From: Microvirga sp. 3-52
GTDB taxonomy: Bacteria > Pseudomonadota > Alphaproteobacteria > Rhizobiales > Beijerinckiaceae
Direction: 5' to 3'
Assembly (NCBI RefSeq): GCF_018383585.1
Contig: NZ_JAHAMK010000014.1
Span: forward strand, 50,696-109,606
DNA length: 58,911 nucleotides
The number at the start of each line of letters is the position of its first letter. The first letter of the stretch is position 1. Made by a program: the position numbers and the translations under genes. Below, piece by piece: positions 36,614-43,653 of this stretch. A model generated the notes under the pieces. That model was not told the origin of the DNA. It did not search any database and worked only from the letters and a program-made list of their open reading frames with translations.

Positions 36614-37372
36614 ATGAGGTTTCTTCTCACGCGCCCGCAGGTGCAGTGCGAGGAGCTCGGAACCGTTCTCAAGTCCAATGGTGTCGAGTGGCTGGGCGAG
36701 CCGCTGCTGAGGATTACTCCGGTCCGCTGGGATCCGAACGTCCTGGCCAAGCCGCAGGCGGTTCTGCTCACCTCAGCCAATGGCTCGCGCGAACTGCTCC
36801 AGATGCCGGGAGTTCGCCGTGACCTGCGCGTCTTCGCGGTCGGACCGGCCACGGCGGTGGCTCTGCAGGTCGCCGGCTTCTCGAATGTGCAAGCCGCAGG
36901 AGGAACGGCCGCGAGTCTTATCGCCCATGTTCGCCGGCATGTCGATCCACACGTCGGGCGGCTGCTCCACCTCAGTGGCCACGACATCTCGGTCGACCTG
37001 GCAGCCGGCCTTGCTCCAGCCGGGTTCTCGGTCGACCGGGTGATCGTCTACCGTGCCTGTGCGGTGGAACGGTTGAGTGCACGAGCCCTGCACGAAATGT
37101 CCTGGAACCGTATTGACGGAGCGGTGTTTCTGTCCGCGCGAACGGCGGCGATCTTCTGCAGCCTGGTCATCGCGGCCGGCCTCGTGGATGCCTGCGCGCA
37201 CATGACGGCCGTCGCCATCAGCCGCAACGTGGCGGAGGCGCTTCGGCCGGCAGGCTTCGGCCAGGTGGCGGTCGCCGCGTCACCTTGCATCGACAGCGTG
37301 ATCGAGACCGTTCTGCGCATGGCAGGATGCCAAGAGCTGACGGCGCATCATGCCGATGCGTTGTTGAGATGA
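36614..37372 (+). CDS. hemD: Uroporphyrinogen-III synthase family protein
   Basis: A 252-residue HemD-type protein that would cyclise hydroxymethylbilane to uroporphyrinogen III on the heme, siroheme and cobalamin routes. Motifs: MRFLLTRPQ at the start, VLLTSANGSREL, VFAVGPATAVAL, VIVYRAC and GAVFLSARTAAIF. ATG 36614 is preceded by AAGGTGAT; the longer frame from 36512 overlaps the Rnk-type gene and is not used. It stands apart from hemC or other heme genes, between Rnk-type genes, so it may be a second, specialised copy. Confidence 0.85.
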   Translation: MRFLLTRPQVQCEELGTVLKSNGVEWLGEPLLRITPVRWDPNVLAKPQAVLLTSANGSRELLQMPGVRRDLRVFAVGPATAVALQVAGFSNVQAAGGTAASLIAHVRRHVDPHVGRLLHLSGHDISVDLAAGLAPAGFSVDRVIVYRACAVERLSARALHEMSWNRIDGAVFLSARTAAIFCSLVIAAGLVDACAHMTAVAISRNVAEALRPAGFGQVAVAASPCIDSVIETVLRMAGCQELTAHHADALLR

Positions 37373-37416
37373 ACGCTGCCCGACGGCAGCTGCGAGCAGC
37401 ATGAACCCTCGGGTAT

Positions 37417-37533
37417 CTACAGCCGACCCATGCGATCATCGGGATGATCCGCCGTTCCTGAGCCAATGACCACTTGGTACACAAAGTAGCACGCTAAGAT
37501 CAGCACGACGGCAGCAAGCACTTGGCTCGGCAA
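37417..37533 (-). CDS. Very small single-helix membrane protein, 38 residues
   Basis: Starts at TTG 37533, 7 nt after a perfect AGGAGG. The peptide begins MPSQVLAAVVLILACYFVYQ, one membrane helix, then an acidic and basic tail (TADHPDDRMGRL). No family is recognised. The strong ribosome site and clean helix-plus-tail layout make it a credible small gene despite its size and TTG start. Confidence 0.6.
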   Translation of the reverse strand: MPSQVLAAVVLILACYFVYQVVIGSGTADHPDDRMGRL

Positions 37534-37629
37534 CTCCAATCCTCCTTTCGTGATTCAGTTGAGCGATGCAGAGTCCTCAAGCTTTCCGGGAAGCGCGGGG
37601 CTTTCTTCGCACGGATGTGTAGACGTGCC

Positions 37630-38082
37630 TCATGAGATTTCCCTCCATGGCTCGACGAACCGTCCATGCGGCTGATGGAGGACGTGCAGGAGCGTCAGGC
37701 TGCGCCATCCCTGCGGCGTCCGCCATGTAATCGACTGATCCTCCCTGAGGCCGATCAGAGCCGCGCCTTCCGGAGACAGCACGGAGATGCAATCCGCCTG
37801 CCCGTCATCCTCATCGGGATAAACCAGCATGGCGCACCGGACATCCCAGGTGACATCATCGCGGAACTCCAGCCTCGAGTGCATCGTGGCCACGAACGGC
37901 GGAATGGCACGTGGCGTCAGGATTGTGGCCCGGATCAGCTCGTTGCCAAGCATCTCCGCTGCAGGCCGGTCCCGCCGGCTGCTCAAGCCGAACGATGCGA
38001 GAAAGGCGAGACGGTCGTAATCGCCCGCCGAGATCGTTACGGGCGGAAGGCATTCCTGCTTGATCACGATGTCTTCCTTCAC
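37630..38082 (-). CDS. Rnk/GreA-C family protein, paralog 3
   Basis: A 150-residue protein with LPPVTISAGDYDRLAFLASF as its arm and the GreA C-terminal-like fold LEFRDDVTWDVRCAMLVYPDEDDGQADCISVLSPEGAALIGLREDQSITW. It lies 1 nt downstream of paralog 4 on the minus strand, so the two form an operon. Its wording is closer to paralog 1 (FRDDVT...VYPDE) than to its operon partner. Confidence 0.87.
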   Translation of the reverse strand: MKEDIVIKQECLPPVTISAGDYDRLAFLASFGLSSRRDRPAAEMLGNELIRATILTPRAIPPFVATMHSRLEFRDDVTWDVRCAMLVYPDEDDGQADCISVLSPEGAALIGLREDQSITWRTPQGWRSLTLLHVLHQPHGRFVEPWREIS

Positions 38083-38083
38083 C

Positions 38084-38530
38084 TCAGATCCACGTGATGC
38101 TGCCGGGGGTGCGCGTCACCGTCGAACCGTCATCGAGGAAGCGAAGGCCGATGCCTTCCACGTACACCTCGCGGACCCTGCCATCCTCCACGAACGCCAT
38201 GCGGTCACCGACGCGCAGGCCCAGGAGCGCCGTTCCCAGCGGCGTGGTCACGGAGATCTCCGCACCGGGCCAGATCAGGTCTTCGGGATGGACGAGCAGA
38301 TGGGCACGCGACTTCACCTCGTTGTCGATGCGATAGATCACGCGGCAATTCGTCGAGACGACATCCTCCGGCAGCGCCGACGGATGGCAAATCTTCGCGC
38401 GGCGCAGCTCCTTGAGCAGGAAATCAGGCTTTCTCCGGTTGTGCTTCTGCCGGATCATCGCAGTGAACAGCAGACGGTTGTAGTCGTTGGTTGCGAGGGT
38501 GATCGGGGGGAGATCGTACCGCGTGTTCAT
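38084..38530 (-). CDS. Rnk/GreA-C family protein, paralog 4
   Basis: A 148-residue protein beginning MNTRYDLPPITLATNDYNRLLF and containing LVHPEDLIWPGAEISVTTPLGTALLGLRVGDRMAF. It resembles paralog 2 (IHPDDRVWPPAEVSILTPVG). Upstream lies GAGG as ribosome site. It is the first gene of a two-gene operon pointing toward the plus-strand pair, so the four paralogs are arranged as two facing pairs around hemD. Confidence 0.87.
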   Translation of the reverse strand: MNTRYDLPPITLATNDYNRLLFTAMIRQKHNRRKPDFLLKELRRAKICHPSALPEDVVSTNCRVIYRIDNEVKSRAHLLVHPEDLIWPGAEISVTTPLGTALLGLRVGDRMAFVEDGRVREVYVEGIGLRFLDDGSTVTRTPGSITWI

Positions 38531-38968
38531 GAAAGCCTCCTCAGAATGGTCGACTGCCGGACGCGCAAGCGCACGTTCCCGCAGGGAGGACCGACGTGAC
38601 GGGCCGGCACGCGCATCGACGGCGCATGCGACGGCTCAATGATTGCGTGAGAGAGATCTGATGCCCCGAAGCGCCGGCGACCACAGCGGGTCAAACCGGC
38701 TCCTGGGGCTTACCTGCCTGCTTTGAGGCAGCCCGCATGCGCCAGAAGGCGAAGATTTTTCACGAGCTTGATCATGACACTAACAAGATAGCCCTGTTGC
38801 CTGCGAATGCAAGGTTGCAGGGGCGTACGCGAAGGGAGTAGGCGGCCGGCAGGAACAGCAAATGGACGCAGCCCTCACCAGGATGTTGCGCTCGGGAACG
38901 GAAGCCGCCATTAAGGTTCCCAAACGGCAACCTGCCCCAATTGCAACAACACACAGGAGTGAGATCAA
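38531..38968. other. Divergent intergenic region upstream of gdhA
   Basis: 438 nt with no convincing gene. It contains GGGAAC (38895-38900) and GTTCCC (38917-38922) separated by 16 nt. This can be read as an inverted repeat or as a sigma EcfG-like promoter whose spacer is one nucleotide short, and it lies about 50 nt before the dehydrogenase gene. A 21-codon arginine-rich frame at 38596 was not accepted. Confidence 0.35.
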
Positions 38969-40231
38969 TTGCATGCAGCCTCCATGCTGGACCAGGCCCT
39001 GACACGCCTCGACGAAGCAGCCCGGCACCTCGACCTCGACGCGGACGTTCTCGAAAAGTTGAAGTACCCGCGTGAGACCACCAAGGTCCGCCTGATGATC
39101 CGCATGGACGACGGCTCGCGCAAATCCTTCATGGCCTGGCGCTGCCGCTATGACGACACCCGCGGCCCGACCAAGGGCGGCATCCGCTTCCACCCGGATT
39201 CGACCATGGAGGAGGTGGAGACCCTCGCCTTCTGGATGACGTTCAAGTGCGCAGTGATGAACCTGCCGTATGGCGGCGGCAAGGGCGCCGTGCAGGTCGA
39301 TCCCCACACCCTCTCGAAGGCCGAACTGGAGCGCCTGTCGCGTGCCTACGTCCAGGCCTTCTCCAAGATCATCGGGCCCGACCGGGACATCCCTGCGCCG
39401 GACGTCTACACCAACTCCATGATCATGGGCTGGATGGCCGACGAGTACGCCTCCATCGTGGGCGAGGCGACGCCGGCCGTGATCACCGGCAAGCCCATCG
39501 CACTTGGCGGATCTCTGGGGCGTGACGATGCGACGGCTCGCGGCGGCTACTATCTCGTCCAGCGCCTGGCCCGGGATCTCGGGCTTGAGCCGGGAGCGCG
39601 GGTAGCCATCCAGGGCTTCGGCAACGCAGGCCAGCACATCGCGCGGCTGCTCGGGGCCGAGGGATACACGATCGTGGCGGTCTCCGACTCGAAGGGAGCG
39701 ATCCACTGCCCGTCGGGTCTCCACATCGGCCAGCTGCTCGCAGCCAAGGGCCAGGGGAGTGTCACGAGCCTTGCCGGGGCTGACGGCGTCTCCGCTCTTC
39801 CCGCCGAGGACCTCGTTTCAGTCGATTGCGAACTGCTCGTTCCCGCCGCCCTGGAGGACATGATCCATGAGGGCAATGCTCCCGGGGTCAAGGCTCGTGT
39901 CGTTCTCGAACTCGCCAACGGTCCGGTCACGCCCGAAGCCGACGAAATCCTGGCTGCCAAGAACATCGTCGTTCTTCCCGACATCCTGGCGAATGCCGGC
40001 GGCGTCACCGTTTCGTACTTCGAGTGGGTGCAGAACCGGCAGGGTTACTACTGGATCGTCGAGGACGTGCATGCGCGACTGAAGAGCATGATAGAGCGGG
40101 AGGGGGAAGCCGTCTGGGCGCTGGCCCGGGACAAGGGCATCACCCTGCGCAGCGCCGCCTATGTGCACGCGCTCTCGCGGCTCGCGGGCGCCATCGAGGC
40201 GCATGGCACGCAGCAGTTCTTCACCAGCTGA
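38969..40231 (+). CDS. gdhA: Glu/Leu/Phe/Val dehydrogenase
   Basis: A 420-residue NAD(P)-dependent amino-acid dehydrogenase, most likely for glutamate. It has the substrate domain motifs [11 protein letters not shown] and [15 protein letters not shown] (active-site lysine) and [15 protein letters not shown], and the nucleotide-binding motif [12 protein letters not shown] with [10 protein letters not shown]. The start is TTG 38969, 9 nt after AGGAG, or else ATG 38984. It interconverts glutamate and 2-oxoglutarate, joining carbon and nitrogen metabolism. The length and motifs are those of the hexameric class. Confidence 0.93.
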   Translation: MHAASMLDQALTRLDEAARHLDLDADVLEKLKYPRETTKVRLMIRMDDGSRKSFMAWRCRYDDTRGPTKGGIRFHPDSTMEEVETLAFWMTFKCAVMNLPYGGGKGAVQVDPHTLSKAELERLSRAYVQAFSKIIGPDRDIPAPDVYTNSMIMGWMADEYASIVGEATPAVITGKPIALGGSLGRDDATARGGYYLVQRLARDLGLEPGARVAIQGFGNAGQHIARLLGAEGYTIVAVSDSKGAIHCPSGLHIGQLLAAKGQGSVTSLAGADGVSALPAEDLVSVDCELLVPAALEDMIHEGNAPGVKARVVLELANGPVTPEADEILAAKNIVVLPDILANAGGVTVSYFEWVQNRQGYYWIVEDVHARLKSMIEREGEAVWALARDKGITLRSAAYVHALSRLAGAIEAHGTQQFFTS

Positions 40232-40250
40232 CGTCCGGACCAGCACCATC

Positions 40251-41075
40251 ATGAAACCAGTGCCCCGATTGCGGGGCGCGGCTGGAGCACGGCGCCGAAA
40301 TGGCCCTGTGGTCAGTCTGCCGCGCGCCCTGTCGAAGCTCGGATTCTGCTCCCGCACGCAAGCCGAAGCCCTGATCACGGAGGGGCGCGTGCGCGTCGAC
40401 GGCCGGGCGATCCGCAACGTGGCGGCCCGTGTCGATCCCGGACGCGCCCGCATCACCGTCGATGATCAGCCGGTCGTGGCCGGGCGCAAGGTCTATCTGA
40501 TGCTCAACAAGCCGCGTGGCCTGGTCACGACCCGCGACGATCCGCAGGAGCGGGCCACGGTCTACGACTGCTTGGAAGGGCTCGATCTGCCGTTCGTCGC
40601 GCCCGTGGGACGACTCGATAAGGCGAGCGAGGGTCTGCTGCTCCTGACCAACGACACGCGCTGGGCGCAGCACGTGCTCGATCCCGCGTCGAACGTCGAG
40701 AAGGTCTATCACGTCCAGATCGACCGTCTGCCGGACGAGACAATGCTGGAACGGCTCCAGGCGGGCATGGTGCTCGACGGCGAGCGCCTCGTCGCGCGAT
40801 CGGCGAGAGTGCTCCGCGCCGGCACGCGCAATGCCTGGCTCGAGGTCGTCCTGAACGAGGGCAGGAACCGCCAGATCCGCCGCTTGCTCGGTGCAGTCGG
40901 CGCGGAGGTCCTGCGCCTCGTGCGCGTCGATGTAGGCGGATTGCGGATGGGGGAGCTGCCAAGGGGCGCGGTTCGGCACCTCTCGCCCGCCGAGAAGGGG
41001 ATGCTGGACGTCCCGGCCCGCGCCTTCTCTACCGCGCTCAGGCCTCGGCCGGCGGGGTCAATCCAAGATCGCTGA
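40251..41075 (+). CDS. RsuA/RluB-type pseudouridine synthase
   Basis: A 274-residue rRNA-modifying enzyme. An S4 RNA-binding domain comes first ([30 protein letters not shown]), then the synthase domain with the catalytic aspartate in [17 protein letters not shown] and the end motif [17 protein letters not shown]. The family makes single pseudouridines in 16S or 23S rRNA; which position is not clear from sequence. ATG 40251 lies 19 nt after gdhA. Its last 38 nt overlap a small gene on the opposite strand. Confidence 0.9.
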   Translation: MKPVPRLRGAAGARRRNGPVVSLPRALSKLGFCSRTQAEALITEGRVRVDGRAIRNVAARVDPGRARITVDDQPVVAGRKVYLMLNKPRGLVTTRDDPQERATVYDCLEGLDLPFVAPVGRLDKASEGLLLLTNDTRWAQHVLDPASNVEKVYHVQIDRLPDETMLERLQAGMVLDGERLVARSARVLRAGTRNAWLEVVLNEGRNRQIRRLLGAVGAEVLRLVRVDVGGLRMGELPRGAVRHLSPAEKGMLDVPARAFSTALRPRPAGSIQDR

Positions 41076-41205
41076 TCTTGGCCCGGACTTCTGTGATCGA
41101 GCGCTTCAGCTTGAGGCTGATCACCGAGGCGGGTGCCCCTTCCCTGACCAGGGAAATCAGCGCTTGGACGGCTTCATAGGACCAGTAGGACGCGGTCGGA
41201 TTCAT
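41038..41205 (-). CDS. Small helix-turn-helix-like protein, 55 residues
   Basis: ATG 41205 follows GGAGGAG. The protein begins [20 protein letters not shown], followed by [29 protein letters not shown], a three-helix pattern like SANT/Myb or GcrA-type DNA-binding domains (aromatic start, KLKRSxxxVRxKxxxLGL). It is probably a tiny DNA-binding protein. Its 3' end overlaps the pseudouridine synthase gene by 38 nt on the opposite strand. Confidence 0.7.
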   Translation of the reverse strand: MNPTASYWSYEAVQALISLVREGAPASVISLKLKRSITEVRAKISDLGLTPPAEA

Positions 41206-41322
41206 GATCTCCTCCAGCTATAGGCCACGTTACCTCAAGAGGTAGGATGGCATGATGGGAAATCCAATGGCTCGAGCTCATCCGGCGGCGGCAGCCGGAT
41301 TGAGGATCCTGTCTGTGGACGG

Positions 41323-41817
41323 CTAGGCTTGGGGCGTGAGCGACGCCGGCTCGATCTTGCCGGGTCCGAGGATGTGGAACACGGCGCAGCCTGAGGCGAG
41401 CAGGTAGTCGGCGATGATCCGGCGGTGACAGCGCCACCACACCGCCTCGGCGCACATGATGGCCGTGACGTTCGCGCCACCGAGAGTGCGCAACTTCTTG
41501 AGGCCCGCGCGGAACGTGTCAGTCAGGGCATAGTCGGCATAGTTCCGAAAGCTGCCATTCTGCCAGTATGTGTTGGGAGAGGGCTCGACCATATGCGGCT
41601 TGCCGCGGAGCCCGCCGAGCTCGGCGATGTGCTCATATCTGATTTGGTAGCCGGCGAGGCTCTCGGGCAGAACATCGCGGTTGAACTGCGGGTTCGTCCG
41701 GGAGCGCGGAACCGTTCGGACGTCCGCCACAAGTCGGACTTTCGCCTCGCGGAGGAGGTCCACGAATTCCGGAATGGTACGGGTGGAGTGCCCGATGGTG
41801 TAGAACGGGTTTGCCAT
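41323..41817 (-). CDS. DUF488 family protein
   Basis: A 164-residue cytoplasmic protein of the DUF488 family, recognised from FYTIGHSTRTIPEFVDLLREAKVRLVADVRTVPRSR near the N-terminus, and the cysteine/histidine segment AIMCAEAVWWRCHRRIIADYL. The family has no established biochemical role. ATG 41817 lies 5 nt after the stop of the broken PAS gene, on the same strand. Confidence 0.9.
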   Translation of the reverse strand: MANPFYTIGHSTRTIPEFVDLLREAKVRLVADVRTVPRSRTNPQFNRDVLPESLAGYQIRYEHIAELGGLRGKPHMVEPSPNTYWQNGSFRNYADYALTDTFRAGLKKLRTLGGANVTAIMCAEAVWWRCHRRIIADYLLASGCAVFHILGPGKIEPASLTPQA

Positions 41818-41822
41818 GCCTG

Positions 41823-42263
41823 TCAGTGAGGACTCGGGGGTGCAGCTGCGTCTGCCAGCTTTTCCCTCAGGCGTCTGATTTCTTCGAAGCGGCTGGTCAC
41901 GTCCCGCATCACGGCAGCGAGGCCCTGCTTCTGCCCTTGCTCGTCCTTGAGCGGCACGATGGTGAACTCCAGCGAGATCTGGTGTCCATCCTTCCGGATG
42001 CCCGGCACCGAGAGGAGGTCGCCTGCGCCGTAATGACTCTCGCCGGTGGCCATAACCCGGTGGAAGCCTTCCCAGTGGCGCGGGCGCAGGCGCTCCGGGA
42101 TGATGAGGTCCAGCGGCTGCCCCAACGCCTCGTCCGCGCGATGGCCGAAGATCCGCTCTGCGCCGGGGTTTCACAGGCGAATGATCCCATCGCGGTCCGT
42201 TGCCACCACGGCGTCGGCCGGGGCCGTAAGGATCGCGTTGGCCACGAGCTGGGTCAGGTCCAT
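41823..42263 (-). pseudogene. PAS-domain protein interrupted by in-frame TGA
   Basis: From ATG 42263 the frame reads MDLTQLVANAILTAPADAVV...GIIRL, then a TGA at 42173-42171, then NPGAERIFGHRADEALGQPLDL and the rest of a PAS domain ending at 41823. In PAS domains the interrupted position is normally tryptophan (WNPGAERIFG), so TGG has become TGA. Without this stop the protein would be 146 residues of normal layout. A shorter product could start at ATG 42125 but would lack the N-terminal strand of the fold. Sequencing error is also possible. Confidence 0.75.
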
Positions 42264-42309
42264 TCAGGCCTCTTTTCCGTTCCGCGTCCTATTGGACCGT
42301 GGGACATGA

Positions 42310-43020
42310 TCATTCGTCCGGAGGAAGTTCGATTCCAAGTCGGGTCAGCACGGCCTCCGTCATCCGGGCGCAGCGGGCGCCGGCGCACGGAAAGACGTCG
42401 CACACGGCCGACGCCAGGGTTCTGTCCAGGGACTGACGCAGAAGACGCCGGGCGCGGTGAAGCCGCGTCTTCACCGTCTCGGTCCTCAATCCCAGATGGG
42501 AAGCGGTCTCTTCGACGCTCATTTCCTCGATGTCGCGCAGCATGAAGACCACACGAAAGTGTTCGGGCAACTGGTCCACGGCGTGTTCGAGCAGACGCCG
42601 TACCTCGGTCCGGGCGGCGGCGGCTTCCGGGTCGCTGTCCTGGTGGGCCGACGGCAGGTAGATCACGCGGGCCTCTCCTTGGTCGTTGATGGCATCGATG
42701 TCCTTCAATCCAACGGTGATGCGCCGCCGTCGGAGTCGGCCCAATGCCTCATTGAGCGCAATGCGCGTGAGCCAGGTCGAGAGTTGCGCTTCGCCACGGA
42801 AGCCGTCGAGATGGGTGAAGGCGCGAACGTAGGTCTCCTGAACCACGTCTTCCGCCTCGTCCTCATCGTTGAGGACGCTGCGGGCAACACGGTAGAGCCG
42901 ACGGTTGTGCCTCTGCATGATGAGCCGCACCGCGGCGCCGTCCCGGTTTCGCGCCCGCTCCACCAGCGCCCCATCATCGAGCCCGTCCAACCCTGTCGCC
43001 GCGACCGCTGCCGTTTGCAT
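42310..43020 (-). CDS. ECF sigma factor with C-terminal cysteine tail
   Basis: A 236-residue sigma-70 family factor with region 2 (IMQRHNRRLYRVARSVLNDEDEAEDVVQETYVRAF) and region 4 (LPEHFRVVFMLRDIEEMSVEETASHLGLRTETVKTRLHRARRLL). A C-terminal tail, VCDVFPCAGARCARM, has three cysteines and might sense redox or bind metal. No anti-sigma gene is adjacent. The gene has its own copy of the promoter that also precedes the glycosidase-fusion and exported-protein genes, so it probably drives its own transcription and theirs. Confidence 0.93.
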   Translation of the reverse strand: MQTAAVAATGLDGLDDGALVERARNRDGAAVRLIMQRHNRRLYRVARSVLNDEDEAEDVVQETYVRAFTHLDGFRGEAQLSTWLTRIALNEALGRLRRRRITVGLKDIDAINDQGEARVIYLPSAHQDSDPEAAAARTEVRRLLEHAVDQLPEHFRVVFMLRDIEEMSVEETASHLGLRTETVKTRLHRARRLLRQSLDRTLASAVCDVFPCAGARCARMTEAVLTRLGIELPPDE

Positions 43021-43039
43021 GGCCAGCTCCTATCTCTGC

Positions 43040-43071
43040 CTATTAGATGGGGCGTCCGAACAAAGGTTCCC
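43040..43071 (-). promoter_or_regulatory. ECF promoter copy 1 (sigma gene)
   Basis: On the minus strand: GGGAACCTT, 13 nt, CAT, CTAATA. The -35 lies at 43071-43063 and the -10 near 43049-43041; transcription would start about 15 nt before the sigma gene's ATG. Confidence 0.75.
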
Positions 43072-43104
43072 AACCGTGGTCTGGGGATGAGAGGGCAGGG
43101 TCTT

Positions 43105-43653
43105 TCAGCACGGCGGGCGCCCGGATGGCGGGAGCGGCCGAAGCATCTGAGATTGGGCCGCCGCCTCCGGGCCGGTGGACTGGGATGCGAAGCCCGATCG
43201 GTTTTCCAGGCTGACGTGGAGATGGCGGTGGATGAGTGGGAACCCCAACCCCAAAGCGAGGCCCCAGAACAATTGGGACAGCAGCAGACCGGTGGCCGGA
43301 TAGCCCTGGAGGATGGGCTGGTCCGGTAGCCATTGCAGCAGCGGGACCGGCCCGAGCATCCAGAGGACGAAGCCGAACGCCATTCCGAAGAGCCAACCGC
43401 CCCGTGGGTCATTGGCCGCCCGTTGGAACAGCCAGCCGTACAGGGCCCCACCAAGGAGCATCAGGCCAGCAAAGGCGAGACCGGCAGCGAACACGGACGT
43501 GCCGATTGCCTGGGCAGGAGCGTCAAGCGCTTGGAATCCGACGAGGACCGCCAGGGCCGGAACCGCTGCCAGCACGCCCGCGATAGCGCCTGCGAGACGA
43601 GGCCGTTGGGTAGGGCCGGCATCGAGGCCATGGGCTTGGAGCATCCTAAGCAT
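43105..43653 (-). CDS. Four-helix membrane protein
   Basis: A 182-residue inner-membrane protein with about four helices (LAGAIAGVLAAVPALAVLVGF; GTSVFAAGLAFAGLMLLGGALYGWLF; GWLFGMAFGFVLWMLGPVPLL; GLLLSQLFWGLALGLGFPLI) and a histidine-containing tail. Layout and local wording resemble the N-terminal membrane part of the glycosidase fusion just upstream. Its start overlaps the end of that gene by 8 nt. No function is known. Confidence 0.8.
   Translation of the reverse strand: MLRMLQAHGLDAGPTQRPRLAGAIAGVLAAVPALAVLVGFQALDAPAQAIGTSVFAAGLAFAGLMLLGGALYGWLFQRAANDPRGGWLFGMAFGFVLWMLGPVPLLQWLPDQPILQGYPATGLLLSQLFWGLALGLGFPLIHRHLHVSLENRSGFASQSTGPEAAAQSQMLRPLPPSGRPPC

Noticed and set aside
38596..38661. 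A 21-codon arginine-rich frame after GGAGGA before gdhA
   Set aside because: It has a good ribosome site but a composition expected from random high-GC sequence; kept out without conservation data.
38914..38922. AAGGTTCCC (GGGAACCTT on the minus strand) as a fourth copy of the ECF promoter
   Set aside because: The required CAT-C(C/T)AAT does not occur 13 nt downstream, and no minus-strand gene begins there.
42171..42173. In-frame TGA in the PAS gene as a selenocysteine codon
   Set aside because: The position is normally tryptophan in PAS domains and no SECIS-like hairpin directly follows, so mutation or error is more likely.
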